From JANLYC01 sp963815445 (GTDB taxonomy: Bacteria; Actinomycetota; Actinomycetes; Propionibacteriales; Nocardioidaceae), in contig CAWFGV010000011.1 of NCBI GenBank assembly GCA_963815445.1, positions 1 to 64,000 of the forward strand: DNA of 64,000 nt. The letters run 5' to 3'. Both the position numbers and the translations under genes were made by a program. This document shows positions 56,359 through 64,000 of this stretch, in pieces. The notes beneath the pieces were generated by a model, which made no database searches, was not told the origin of the DNA, and saw only the letters and a list, made by a program, of their open reading frames with translations. Position 1 is the first letter of the stretch, and every line of letters begins with the position of its first letter.

Positions 56359-57824
56359 GCGTCGACGCGACTGCCTTCGAGCCGGCAGAGCGCGCCGGCG
56401 TCGAGCTGCGTCGACTCCATCCGCTGACGCCGCTGTTCAAGTCCTGGCGGCTCGTCGGGCTGGCGGGGGCGCTCGGGTTCGGTGCGTTCCGTGACGACGC
56501 GGCCAAGCTCGTGTGGATCTGGCATGCGCTGCACGGTGACGCCGAGGTCGGTGTCATGGTGCGAGCGTTCCTGGTCGTGGCGGCCGCGGCCGCGGTGTCG
56601 GTGGGCCTCGGCTGGGTGGCCTGGCGTACCACCGGGTTTGCGATCGTGGCTGAACCCGGAGAGCCCGGGACGCTGCTCTATCACCGCGGGATCATCAACC
56701 GGCAACGCAGTCAGGTCCGGCTCAAACGCGTGCAGTCCGTCGACGTCAACCAGCCGTTCGTGCCGCGGCTGCTGGGACTTGCTGCAGTGAAGCTCGACAT
56801 GGCGGCGGGCGAAGGCGCGTCGGTCAACCTGTCCTACCTGGGACTCTCCGATGCCTGGGCGCTGCGCGAGGAGATCCTGCGGCATACGTCGGTGAACGCG
56901 GTCGAGACCTCGCGCACCTCAGGAGGCGAGCCGGTGCCCGTCGTGCCGGATCAGGTCATCGGGCACATCGACACCGGGCACCTGGTGAAGGCGAGCCTGC
57001 TCGACGGCGCGTGGGTGTGGCTGCTGCTCGTCGTGTGGCTGGTAGCGGTCATCGTGCTCGGCGCGGTCTTCGGGTGGCAGGCACTCGCGGCGGGCGCGGC
57101 CGGCATCATTCCCGTGTCGATCGCGATCCTCGTGCAACTGCGCCAACAGGTGGCGACGATCCTGCGCGACGCCGACTTCACGGTGATGCGTACGCCGACA
57201 GGCATCCGGACCCGGGCCGGCCTGACGTCGACCACCAACCGCACGATCGACGTGGACCGGGTGCAGGCGCTACGGGTGGAACGGCCGTTGCTGTGGCGGC
57301 GGTTCGGCTGGGCGCGCGTGAGTGTCGACGTGGCCGGCGCGGACGAGGCGACCGGCGCATCGCTGATGCCAGTGTCCGACGATGCCGTGGCGCTACGCCT
57401 CGCCAGTGACGTCGCCGGTGAGGCGATCGAGTCCGGCGAGGTGGTCGGACCCGGGATGCGGGCGCGGCTGTTGGACCCCTGGGCCTGGCGCTGGCTGGGT
57501 GTGACGCTGCTCGACCACGGAGCGGTGAGCCGGACGGGGTGGTGGACGCGGACCGTGAGCTACGTGCCGTACGCGCGCGTTCAAAGCGTGTCCGTACGGC
57601 AAGGCTGGGTGCAACGGCGGCTCGGCCTCGCTACCGTGTTTCTCGACATGCCGAACGGCGCGCGTCGCTGGCTCGGACCGCACCGCGACGTCGGTGAGGC
57701 GGCCGACCTCGTGGGGCGGCTCAGCGAGGCAGCGCGGCAGCACCGGTTGGCTCGGGTGATGACGCCGATGACAGCCAGGGGGAACACCGATGGCCGGACA
57801 CCTCGCGAGACCGAGGAACTTTGA
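56355..57824 (+). CDS. Bacterial PH-domain membrane protein (YdbT-like)
   Basis: 489 aa, GTG 56355. Membrane-anchored protein with two to three bPH2 domains alternating with helix pairs: FLVVAAAAAVSVGLGWVAWR, GTLLYHRGIINRQRSQVRLK, RVQSVDVNQPFVPRLLGLAA, WVWLLLVVWLVAVIVLGAVF, MRTPTGIRTRAGLTSTTNRT, then VSYVPYARVQSVSVRQGWVQ. Function of the pair is not established; in Bacillus they affect antimicrobial-peptide resistance. Intact. Confidence 0.88.
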   Translation: MSVDATAFEPAERAGVELRRLHPLTPLFKSWRLVGLAGALGFGAFRDDAAKLVWIWHALHGDAEVGVMVRAFLVVAAAAAVSVGLGWVAWRTTGFAIVAEPGEPGTLLYHRGIINRQRSQVRLKRVQSVDVNQPFVPRLLGLAAVKLDMAAGEGASVNLSYLGLSDAWALREEILRHTSVNAVETSRTSGGEPVPVVPDQVIGHIDTGHLVKASLLDGAWVWLLLVVWLVAVIVLGAVFGWQALAAGAAGIIPVSIAILVQLRQQVATILRDADFTVMRTPTGIRTRAGLTSTTNRTIDVDRVQALRVERPLLWRRFGWARVSVDVAGADEATGASLMPVSDDAVALRLASDVAGEAIESGEVVGPGMRARLLDPWAWRWLGVTLLDHGAVSRTGWWTRTVSYVPYARVQSVSVRQGWVQRRLGLATVFLDMPNGARRWLGPHRDVGEAADLVGRLSEAARQHRLARVMTPMTARGNTDGRTPRETEEL

Positions 57825-58200
57825 AGCCGACCGGCGGCGCAACAGGCTGCTGATCGGTGTCGGTCTGCTCGTCGTGCTGCTGGCGGTGATCGCGTACTTC
57901 GCGTTCCGCTCCGACGGTCAGGACACCCGGTCGGCGTACTGCGCGAAGGTCAAGACGTTCGCCGCTGCCGGTGGCCTCGAGGCAGGTCTGCGAGCCGCGA
58001 ACCGGGCCGGGCTCGACGCGATCACGGCGCTGGCCCCGCGGACGGTGACGACGGCGTGGAGCGACGCATCGAAGTACGTGCTCGCCAACGACCCGTCCAC
58101 GGCGCCGGGATTCAACGCTGCTGCGGCGAAGTTCGAGAGCGACATCGAGGTGATCAAGCAGGACGCCGCCGACAGCTGTTCGATGCGGGTCCGCCGTTAG
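57790..58200 (+). CDS. Membrane-anchored protein, unknown function
   Basis: 136 aa, ATG 57790 inside the end of the previous gene (35-base overlap). Basic N-terminus FEADRRRNRLL, one membrane helix IGVGLLVVLLAVIAYFAF, then an exported helical domain with two Cys (SAYCAKVKTFAAAG, ADSCSMRVRR) that could form a disulfide. Helical part LEAGLRAANRAGLDAITALA. Not assigned to a family. Confidence 0.75.
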   Translation: MAGHLARPRNFEADRRRNRLLIGVGLLVVLLAVIAYFAFRSDGQDTRSAYCAKVKTFAAAGGLEAGLRAANRAGLDAITALAPRTVTTAWSDASKYVLANDPSTAPGFNAAAAKFESDIEVIKQDAADSCSMRVRR

Positions 58201-58268
58201 GTCGCCACGGTTGGAACGCTCTTGCGGCCGAAGGCTCAGGTCGACTGCAACATCGTTCCAACGGCGAC
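58199..58268. repeat. Family 3 hairpin repeat, copy 4
   Basis: Left GTCGCC and GGTTGGAACG with TTGC, right GCAA, CGTTCCAAC and GGCGAC: three paired blocks in order, with small bulges. Fills the gap between two convergent stop codons. Confidence 0.6.
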
Positions 58269-58269
58269 G

Positions 58270-58638
58270 TCAGAGCCAGCCGCTGACCCGGCCCACGGCA
58301 GTCACGAGCACCGCGGCGAGCAGGACGACGCGGATCGTCCGCCCGCGCGCATCGAGGGCGGGCCAGGACAGGTAGGCCAGCCACGAGACGAAGCCGGCGA
58401 TCACGACCAGAGCCGGAAGGGCCACATAGAGCGGGGCCATCAAGCCGACCAGCATCAGCACGAGCATGGCCGTGGGGACTGCGAGGGCCGGCAGCTGGGA
58501 CAGCCGGACCAGCGGTCGGCGGCTGAGCTCGCTCACCCGCTCCCGCACCGGCGAGGCCGGCGGCGTGGAAGCGCTCGGGCGCTGCCGAGCGGCCGGGTTG
58601 CCGGAGCGCTTGGGACGGGGTTTCGACACGCGGGCCAT
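58270..58638 (-). CDS. DUF6703-like small membrane protein
   Basis: 122 aa from ATG 58638 (MARVSKPRPKRSGNPAARQR). Basic, Pro-rich N-terminus, then three membrane helices (LSQLPALAVPTAMLVLMLVG, LPALVVIAGFVSWLAYLSWP, IRVVLLAAVLVTAVGRVSG). Small actinobacterial conserved protein, function unknown. Intact. Confidence 0.72.
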   Translation of the reverse strand: MARVSKPRPKRSGNPAARQRPSASTPPASPVRERVSELSRRPLVRLSQLPALAVPTAMLVLMLVGLMAPLYVALPALVVIAGFVSWLAYLSWPALDARGRTIRVVLLAAVLVTAVGRVSGWL

Positions 58639-58723
58639 GGTAGTCGCGGAGCGCTGATGCACCGAAACGTCAGACTCCTTCGCGGCTCCGGCGGCTGCCG
58701 GACGTGACCCCCCGCCCAGCCGT

Positions 58724-58779
58724 GAATTGCGGGAAAGTGCAGCCGGCGTACGGCGTGTCGGCCTGCACTTTCCCGCAAT
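58724..58779. repeat. Family 2 hairpin repeat, copy 3
   Basis: GAATTGCGGGAAAGTGCAG (58724-58742) pairs with CTGCACTTTCCCGCAAT (58763-58779); the right arm lacks one T. The loop (CCGGCGTACGGCGTGTCGG) is close to the reverse complement of the copy 1 loop. Confidence 0.88.
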
Positions 58780-58813
58780 CGCGGGGGTGGGGGGAGGTGA
58801 GGGTGGGGTGGGG

Positions 58814-59611
58814 CTACTTCACCTCGGAGCGGAGCACCAGCGCGAGGCCGACGACCAAGGGGACCAGCAGCCAGATCGTGCCGGACACCCCGATGTTGGC
58901 CCACTGCTCACCCGTGACGTCCCCGTTGAACAGCGCGCCCTGGGCGAAGTTGAAGTCCACCCACGGCTGCAGGTCACGGAACCACGCCTGGTAGCCGGCC
59001 AAGATCCCGAAGATGCTCGGGAACACGAGCGAGTAGACGAAGTACGACACGATCGCGCCGGACGAGTTGCGGATCAGCACTCCCAGCATGAACCCGACGA
59101 GCAGGCCCAGCACGTTGCCGATCACGATGTACAACAGGTCGGTCGCCGAGACGTCCCATACCCGGGGAGTTCCGGTGATCGCGGTGCCGATGACATTGCC
59201 GACGGCTCCCACCGCGAACGCGATCAGCATCGAGACCACGCCGACGGCGACCGACGCGATCGCCTTGGCCGACACGACCAGACCGCGCCGCGGCACCATC
59301 GTGAACGTCGTGAGGCCGCTGCGCTGGCTCCACTCGCTCGTGACCGACAAGATCGCGACCATCGGGAGGATGACCGCCATCGGGAAGCCGATCGCCGTCG
59401 CGAATGTCGCGAAGGTGAGCTCGCTGTCGGGGGCGAAGAGGATGACCGCGCCCGTGGCCAGCACGGAGGCGATCACGATGCTCGCCATCAGCCAGAAGCC
59501 TGACCGGGTGTCGAACATCTTGCGCAGCTCGACCCCGACCACCCGTCGCAGGGGCAGCTGCGGCCGGGCAGCGCGCGCTACCGGGGCATCGTGTACGGCG
59601 ATGGCGGTCAT
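58814..59611 (-). CDS. ABC-2 type transporter permease
   Basis: 265 aa, ATG 59611 overlapping the ATPase stop. Six helices: FWLMASIVIASVLATGAVIL, FPMAVILPMVAILSVTSEWS (with the SEWSQRSGLTTFTMVPRRG loop typical of ABC-2 exporters), ISVAVGVVSMLIAF-type third helix, YIVIGNVLGLLVGFMLGVLI, IVSYFVYSLVFPSIFGILAG, IWLLVPLVVGLALVLRSEVK. Substrate unknown. Confidence 0.9.
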   Translation of the reverse strand: MTAIAVHDAPVARAARPQLPLRRVVGVELRKMFDTRSGFWLMASIVIASVLATGAVILFAPDSELTFATFATAIGFPMAVILPMVAILSVTSEWSQRSGLTTFTMVPRRGLVVSAKAIASVAVGVVSMLIAFAVGAVGNVIGTAITGTPRVWDVSATDLLYIVIGNVLGLLVGFMLGVLIRNSSGAIVSYFVYSLVFPSIFGILAGYQAWFRDLQPWVDFNFAQGALFNGDVTGEQWANIGVSGTIWLLVPLVVGLALVLRSEVK

Positions 59612-60513
59612 GCCAGGGCTCCTTCTCGTTGGGTGTCAGCGGTGAGCTCGAGGAACATCTCCTCGAGCCCGGCGCCATCGGCGGGGCGCAGCTCGGTCAG
59701 TGCGACGCCGGCCGCGAGCGCGACCTTGCCGACGAGGTCCGGGTCGGCGTCGGTACGCAGGACGTCGTGGCCAGAGAGGACGGCGCTGACTCCGGAGCCT
59801 TCGAGCACGCGAGCCAGCTCAGCGGCCTCCGACGTTCGCACGTACGTGCCGGCGGCACGCAGGAGCTCGGACTTGGTGCCCTGGGCGACGATCCGGCCGT
59901 TGCCGATCACGACGATGTCGTCGGCGATGACTTCGATCTCGTGCAGCAGGTGAGACGAGAGCACGACGGTCCCGCCGCGGTCGGCGTAGTCGCGCAGCAG
60001 GTCGCGCATCCACCGGATACCGGCCGGGTCGAGCCCGTTGGCCGGCTCGTCGAGGATCAGCACGTGCGGATCGCCGATGAGCGCCGCGGCGATGCCGAGT
60101 CGCTGCCGCATGCCGAGGGAGTAGTTGCGCACCCGGCGGCCGGCCTCGGTGGAGGTCAGGCTCACCAGCTCGAGCATCTCGTCGACGCGGCGGGCAGGGA
60201 GGCCCATCGTCCGTTGGGCCAGGGTCAGGATCTCGCGTCCGGTCCGACCCGCGTGCTGTGCGGACGCGTCGAGGAGGACGCCGACGTCGAGACCCGGGTT
60301 GGGGAGGTCCGTGAACCGCTGGCCGTCGATCGTGGCGGACCCTGAGGACGGCGGTGTCAGACCGACCATGATGCGCATGGTGGTGGACTTGCCGGCGCCG
60401 TTGGGGCCGAGGAACCCGGTCACGCGACCGGCCTCGGCCGTGAAGCTGATGTCGTCGACGGCGGTGAAGCCGGCGTAGTTCTTTGTCAGTGACTCGACTT
60501 TGATCATGTCCAT
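59608..60513 (-). CDS. ABC transporter ATP-binding protein (ABC-2 exporter)
   Basis: 301 aa, ATG 60513 (second ATG 60507). Walker A GFLGPNGAGKSTTMRIMVGL, signature NYSLGMRQRLGIAAALIGDP, Walker B VLILDEPANGLDPAGIRWMR, H-loop VVLSSHLLHEIEVIADDIVV. The DrrA/CcmA-like C-terminal extension ends LEEMFLELTADTQREGALA. Coupled to the permease by a 4-base overlap. Drug or lipid export; specificity not visible. Confidence 0.93.
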   Translation of the reverse strand: MDMIKVESLTKNYAGFTAVDDISFTAEAGRVTGFLGPNGAGKSTTMRIMVGLTPPSSGSATIDGQRFTDLPNPGLDVGVLLDASAQHAGRTGREILTLAQRTMGLPARRVDEMLELVSLTSTEAGRRVRNYSLGMRQRLGIAAALIGDPHVLILDEPANGLDPAGIRWMRDLLRDYADRGGTVVLSSHLLHEIEVIADDIVVIGNGRIVAQGTKSELLRAAGTYVRTSEAAELARVLEGSGVSAVLSGHDVLRTDADPDLVGKVALAAGVALTELRPADGAGLEEMFLELTADTQREGALA

Positions 60514-60691
60514 CAGCCTGGCTGTCAGGGGAGGCCGGCCACATCGGGGAACCCGCTGAGCGAACCCGGCTCGGACCCCTGACCCCTCTCAGGGTCAGAC
60601 CCGGCGGCGACCCTGGCAGCCGCCCGACAAGTGAGGGCTTTCGCCCCTACGCGTCAACGGTCGTCGATGCTGGACTGTCCTCGGAGGTGAT

Positions 60692-61354
60692 GTGGCGATG
60701 GACGTACGTCAGGACGGACCCGTGGGGGACGCGAGCGTGTCCTTGTACTGGCTCCCGTTGGGCGCCGGTGGTCGGTCCGTTCGATGGAACGGCCGCCTTT
60801 TCGAGGCTCTGGCGGCTCGGCACGAGCATCGCGAAACGCGCGATCTCTACCACTCGGCCCTCGAGGTCTCGCTCGCGGGTGAGCGCTTCGTCATCGAGAT
60901 GACTCCGGCCTGGGGTGGGGGGTCTGCGGATCGGGGGGTCGTCGCCGAAGGACCGGTGGGACTTCGAGGTCTGGGACGGTTCAACCTGTTTCGCTATGAG
61001 ATCCGCCGTTGGGGTGGCGGCGTGATTCCCGATGTCGCGGAGGCCGTCGAAAGTCCGCAGGAGGTGGGTCGGGATGCTCTCCTCGCGCGCAAGTTGCTCT
61101 CCCTTGTGCCCAGCACCCCGATCCTGACGTGGGGCCGCGACGAGGCCGGGGCAGGTGACATGTGGAACTCCAACTCACTGGTCTCCTGGTTGCTCGCGAG
61201 CAGTGGCCATGACGTCGGCGGCATCCACCCGCCCGCGGGCGGTCGCGCTCCCGGGTGGGATGCCGGGCTCGTGGTCGCAGGTTGCCGGCGGATGCCCACT
61301 GGGCCGGTGCGGCAGAATCAGGGTCGTGTTGGTGATCTCGCGGTTCCGGTATGA
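60692..61354 (+). CDS. Conserved actinobacterial protein of unknown function
   Basis: 220 aa, GTG 60692 with GGAGGTGA before it. DVRQDGPVGDASVSLYWLPL, RSVRWNGRLFEALAARHEHR, DLYHSALEVSLAGERFVIEM, LFRYEIRRWGGGVIPDVAEA, and MWNSNSLVSWLLASSGHD followed by PPAGGRAPGWDAGLVVA. The YHSALEV and NSNSLVSWLL blocks recall the His and Cys-helix blocks of permuted papain-fold (PPPDE/DUF862) proteins, with Ser where Cys is expected; that is only a hypothesis. Overlaps the next gene by 29 bases. Confidence 0.75.
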   Translation: MAMDVRQDGPVGDASVSLYWLPLGAGGRSVRWNGRLFEALAARHEHRETRDLYHSALEVSLAGERFVIEMTPAWGGGSADRGVVAEGPVGLRGLGRFNLFRYEIRRWGGGVIPDVAEAVESPQEVGRDALLARKLLSLVPSTPILTWGRDEAGAGDMWNSNSLVSWLLASSGHDVGGIHPPAGGRAPGWDAGLVVAGCRRMPTGPVRQNQGRVGDLAVPV

Positions 61355-61649
61355 CGACGACCTGGTCGACCGGGCCACGTCCGAGCTCGGGACGTGTCTC
61401 GAGGCGCTCGGCCGCCAGGTGGGTTTCGTCGACGGGTCGATCGGCCGGGCGATGGACGACCCGACGTTGTGGGTGCTGACCTCGTCGTGGCGAGACGTCG
61501 GGTCCTACCGCCGGGCCCTGTCGTCATACGAGATCAAGGCGACCGTGGTGCCGCTGCTGTCGAACGCGGTCGACGAGCCGTCGGCATACGAGGTCATCGT
61601 GGGAGAGGGCGCCACCGAGCCCAACCAGCCACTGCCGCGCAGCACCTGA
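61326..61649 (+). CDS. Antibiotic biosynthesis monooxygenase (ABM)-fold protein
   Basis: 107 aa; GTG 61326 (VLVISRFRYDDDLVDRATSE), with GTG 61332 as alternative. Dimeric ferredoxin-like fold: VISRFRY, GFVDGSIGRAMDDPTLWVLT, SSWRDVGSYRRALSSYEIKA, then PSAYEVIVGEGATEPN. A homologue commonly precedes glyS in actinobacteria, as here (1.8 kb upstream). No catalytic role assigned. Confidence 0.83.
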   Translation: MLVISRFRYDDDLVDRATSELGTCLEALGRQVGFVDGSIGRAMDDPTLWVLTSSWRDVGSYRRALSSYEIKATVVPLLSNAVDEPSAYEVIVGEGATEPNQPLPRST

Positions 61650-61670
61650 CCGGGGTCTCGAGTCTGGGGC

Positions 61671-62243
61671 TCAGGTCTGGGGCTGGGTCTCGGCGGCTCG
61701 TGCGGCGCGACGGCGACGCCAGGCGAGCGGGGCCCGCCACAGTCGCCCGACCAGGATCGTCGCGATGATCCACAGGGCCCACGCCAGCGGCGTCCAGGCA
61801 CCACCGACGAACGTGCCCTGGCCGTCGGTGTAGGTGTAGGTGACGGTGGACTGAACGAAGTCGAGGCCGCCCCACGTGAACGTGCCCGAGACATGCGGAT
61901 CCGCCGCGGTCAGGCCGTCGCCGAACGCCACCGCAGCCTCACGAAGGAACTCGGTGAAGAAGAGCTGCGCGGTGAGGAAGAAGATCGCGGCCGCCCACCA
62001 GGACGGCCGGGGCTCGTCGCCGAAATGCGCGGAGAGGTACTCCGACGCCAGCGCCTGGCTGTTGCCGAGCCGCTTCAGCGCCGGTCCGGTGCCCATGTCG
62101 GCGGCGGCAGTCCGGAGGTTGTCGCGGACCTCGCGCCTGGTGGCGATGCGGACCTTGCGGGGGAGGTCGTACAGACGCTGGTCGAGGGACCAGACCACCC
62201 GCTCGATGCGGATCCGGTCCAGCCAGGTGACGGGTTGAGCCAT
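61671..62243 (-). CDS. HAAS-domain (permease-prefix-like) membrane protein
   Basis: 190 aa, ATG 62243. N-terminal cytoplasmic helical domain of the DUF1700/HAAS type (WSLDQRLYDLPRKVRIATRR, EVRDNLRTAAADMGTGPALK, RLGNSQALASEYLSAHFGDE), then two or three membrane helices (AAIFFLTAQLFFTEFLREAA, PLAWALWIIATILVGRLWR). Such proteins form two-gene units with PadR regulators, and here the PadR gene ends two bases upstream. Confidence 0.85.
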   Translation of the reverse strand: MAQPVTWLDRIRIERVVWSLDQRLYDLPRKVRIATRREVRDNLRTAAADMGTGPALKRLGNSQALASEYLSAHFGDEPRPSWWAAAIFFLTAQLFFTEFLREAAVAFGDGLTAADPHVSGTFTWGGLDFVQSTVTYTYTDGQGTFVGGAWTPLAWALWIIATILVGRLWRAPLAWRRRRAARAAETQPQT

Positions 62244-62244
62244 G

Positions 62245-62601
62245 TCAGACTCCTTCGATCGGTTCGGGCGGCACGGGACGGTCTAGGACCGCCCCGACGC
62301 TGTCGGCGAGAGAGCCCCAGCTGGTCTTGCCCGCGGCGAGTGCCGCGTAGCCGTCGGGGGTGGGGCGGTAGTACTTGCGGGCCGGGCCTGCGTTCGAGGC
62401 CACCAGCCGTGCGGTGATGCGGCCCTCGCGCTCGAGCCGGGCCAGGGCGGGATACACGGTGCCCTCGAGGACCTCGGTGAGGCCGATCTCGTGCAGCCGT
62501 CGGACTGCCTCGTAGCCGTAGGACTCCTCCTCGGCGAGCAGCTGCAGCAGCAGCAACGACAACACGCCCTTGAGGAGCTGGGAGTCGGGTGCCGTGGCCA
62601 T
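62245..62601 (-). CDS. PadR-family transcriptional regulator
   Basis: 118 aa, ATG 62601. LLKGVLSLLLLQLLAEEESY, GYEAVRRLHEIGLTEVLEGT, VYPALARLEREGRITARLVA (winged helix with the GTxYPALxRLE signature), AGPARKYYRPTPDGYAALAA. Normal length. Likely autoregulates and controls the downstream membrane protein; no unambiguous operator was identified. Confidence 0.93.
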   Translation of the reverse strand: MATAPDSQLLKGVLSLLLLQLLAEEESYGYEAVRRLHEIGLTEVLEGTVYPALARLEREGRITARLVASNAGPARKYYRPTPDGYAALAAGKTSWGSLADSVGAVLDRPVPPEPIEGV

Positions 62602-62734
62602 AAGGATCAGAGTATGCCCAGTACCTTGTTTAGTCCAGTAGTTCAATGCGGACCACCGGTGGGCCGCATCGAGGGGGCAGGACGACGGACTGTGGCGGCC
62701 GGTCTCCACCCGGCCCGGCTGCTACGTTGGCCGA

Positions 62735-63316
62735 ATGGCGGACTCGTCCTATGAGGTGCGGCCACTCGACGAGTCCACGTGGCCTGCCTTTGCCGCGTTG
62801 GTGGACCGTAACGGCGGGATCTTCGGCGGCTGCTGGTGCATGGGATTCCATCCGGAGGGCGTCGGGAAGGACAGCAGCGCGGCGCAGAACCGTGAGCGCA
62901 AGCTCGGCCGTGTTCGTGCGGGTACGGCCCACGCGGCGCTCGTCTTCCAGGGCGAGGACTGCCTGGGCTGGTGCCAGTTCGGACCGCCTGACGAGCTGCC
63001 GCGGATCAAGAGCCGGGCGGCATACGAGAAAGGTCAGACGGGCTCGCCGGATTGGCGGATCGGATGCTGCTACGTCGGAAAGGGAAACCGACGGCAGGGC
63101 GTGGCCGCCGCAGCGCTGGCCGGGGCGCTGGACCTGATCAAGGCGCTCGGCGGGGGCACCGTGGAGGGCTATCCCGAGCCTGCGGAGTCGGTGCCTGCCG
63201 GGTTCTTGTACAACGGGGCGCTGTCGACGTACGAGCAGCTGGGGTTCGCGCGGACCCGGCAGATCGGCAAACATCGCTGGGTCGTCACGACAGAGGTAGC
63301 CGGGCAGTCGTCGTAG
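62735..63316 (+). CDS. GNAT-family N-acetyltransferase
   Basis: 193 aa, ATG 62735. YEVRPLDESTWPAFAALVDR, GIFGGCWCMGFHPEGVGKDS (Cys-rich loop of the family), LVFQGEDCLGWCQFGPPDEL, CCYVGKGNRRQGVAAAALAG with the CoA-binding loop, GGGTVEGYPE and FLYNGALSTYEQLGFARTRQ. Resembles the group often annotated as acetyltransferases near tRNA-synthetase genes. Intact. Confidence 0.88.
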   Translation: MADSSYEVRPLDESTWPAFAALVDRNGGIFGGCWCMGFHPEGVGKDSSAAQNRERKLGRVRAGTAHAALVFQGEDCLGWCQFGPPDELPRIKSRAAYEKGQTGSPDWRIGCCYVGKGNRRQGVAAAALAGALDLIKALGGGTVEGYPEPAESVPAGFLYNGALSTYEQLGFARTRQIGKHRWVVTTEVAGQSS

Positions 63317-63423
63317 ACCGGTCGTGACCCGAACGCCGATCGGCCGGACGCGGCCCGATAGGCTGCAGGCTGCTTCCTACATCGGGGAGTTGACCACCGA
63401 CCACCAGCCGGATGGAGATTCAC

Positions 63424-64000
63424 ATGGCTACCTCTGTCGTTGACGCTGTCGTCAGCCTCTGCAAGCGCCGGGGGTTCGTCTTCCCCTGTGGCGAGATCTA
63501 CGGGGGCACCCGCTCCGCCTGGGACTACGGTCCCCTCGGCGTCGAGCTCAAGGAGAACATCAAGCGGCAGTGGTGGCGCTACATGGTCACCTCCCGCGAC
63601 GACGTGGTCGGTCTCGACTCGTCGGTGATCCTGCCGACGAAGACGTGGGAGGCGTCCGGTCACCTCGCGACGTTCACCGACCCGCTGACTGAGTGCCAGA
63701 GCTGCCACAAGCGGTTCCGCGCCGACCATCTGCAGGAGGCGCAGGCGTCGAAGAAGGGCATCGACAACCCCGACGACGTACCGCTGGCCGACATCGCGTG
63801 CCCCAACTGCGGGACGCGCGGCGCCTGGACCGACCCGCGGCCGTTCAACGGCATGCTCAAGACCTACCTCGGTGTCATCGAGGACGAGTCGGGTCTGCAC
63901 TACCTGCGGCCCGAGACCGCCCAGGGCATCTTCCTCAACTTCATGAACGTGATGAACGCCGCCCGGAAGAAGCCGCCGTTCGGGATCGCCCAGACCGGCA
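63424..64000 (+). CDS. glyS: Glycyl-tRNA synthetase, 3' partial
   Basis: Class II synthetase of the dimeric (archaeal/eukaryotic and Gram-positive) type that charges tRNA-Gly. ATG 63424; the reading frame is open to the window edge (192 codons). MATSVVDAVVSLCKRRGFVF, PCGEIYGGTRSAWDYGPLGV, ELKENIKRQWWRYMV, SSVILPTKTWEASGHLATF (motif 1 region), a four-Cys zinc pair TECQSCHKRF...CPNCGTRG, and LRPETAQGIFLNFMNV with motif 2 beginning at the edge. Confidence 0.95.
   Translation, partial: MATSVVDAVVSLCKRRGFVFPCGEIYGGTRSAWDYGPLGVELKENIKRQWWRYMVTSRDDVVGLDSSVILPTKTWEASGHLATFTDPLTECQSCHKRFRADHLQEAQASKKGIDNPDDVPLADIACPNCGTRGAWTDPRPFNGMLKTYLGVIEDESGLHYLRPETAQGIFLNFMNVMNAARKKPPFGIAQTG

Noticed and set aside
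55731..56885. Long upstream extension of the S9 peptidase reading frame (to 56885, minus strand)
   Set aside because: It runs antisense through the two PH-domain genes and a hairpin repeat; the sequence is low-complexity Arg/Ala/Ser-rich and a normal peptidase start exists at 55730.

Overview
The window is high-GC DNA with actinobacterial gene content: mycothiol-dependent maleylpyruvate isomerase-type proteins, ECF41 and ECF42 sigma factors, the run recO / uppS / znuACB-zur / glyS, DUF6703, and many GTG and TTG starts. The gene order and protein style suggest a soil or water actinobacterium of the Intrasporangiaceae type. That placement is inference.

1-21.9 kb: a surface-polysaccharide locus. 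It holds a DUF4012 protein, a Wzc-type tyrosine kinase, a CapD/PglF-type dehydratase with a DegT aminotransferase, a capE-capF-capG set for UDP-N-acetyl-L-fucosamine, four or five glycosyltransferases (one WbuB-like), a Wzy polymerase, a UDP-sugar 6-dehydrogenase, a cupin isomerase-like protein, a PglC-like initiating transferase, and a terminal GNAT / unknown / DegT / FemAB block. Together these point to a Wzy-dependent capsule or exopolysaccharide containing FucNAc, a hexuronic acid and a 4-amino sugar. No flippase is visible. Part of the locus (about 9.9-12.7 kb) looks AT-richer than the rest, which suggests transfer. Almost every gene here is interrupted by one or more single-base frame changes, although the encoded proteins read well across them. 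I read these mainly as sequence errors, not decay.

21.9-35 kb: mostly intact housekeeping and accessory genes. These include an alpha/beta hydrolase, recO, a secreted CAP-domain protein, a YCII protein with its ECF42 sigma factor, DinB/MDMPI-type proteins, a Kelch protein, two lipoproteins (one just past 35 kb), an S51 peptidase, a DHA2 drug exporter and uppS.

35-46 kb: a resistance region. After a decayed stretch (epimerase remnant, broken SRPBCC gene) come helR and rox, which are divergently transcribed and each preceded by a copy of the rifamycin-associated element. A CsoR-box-controlled copZ-copA unit follows; its CopA carries an unusual extracellular His-rich C-terminal extension.

46-64 kb: an ECF41 sigma factor that lacks its regulatory C-terminal domain, with its partner epimerase under a matching ECF41-type promoter. 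Then come the zinc-uptake operon znuA-znuC-znuB-zur with two Zur boxes, an S9 peptidase, two bacterial-PH membrane proteins, an ABC exporter, PadR/HAAS genes, a GNAT and the start of glyS. Three families of intergenic palindromic repeats (2, 3 and 4 copies) lie in 35-59 kb.

No rRNA, tRNA, CRISPR array or complete insertion sequence was recognised.
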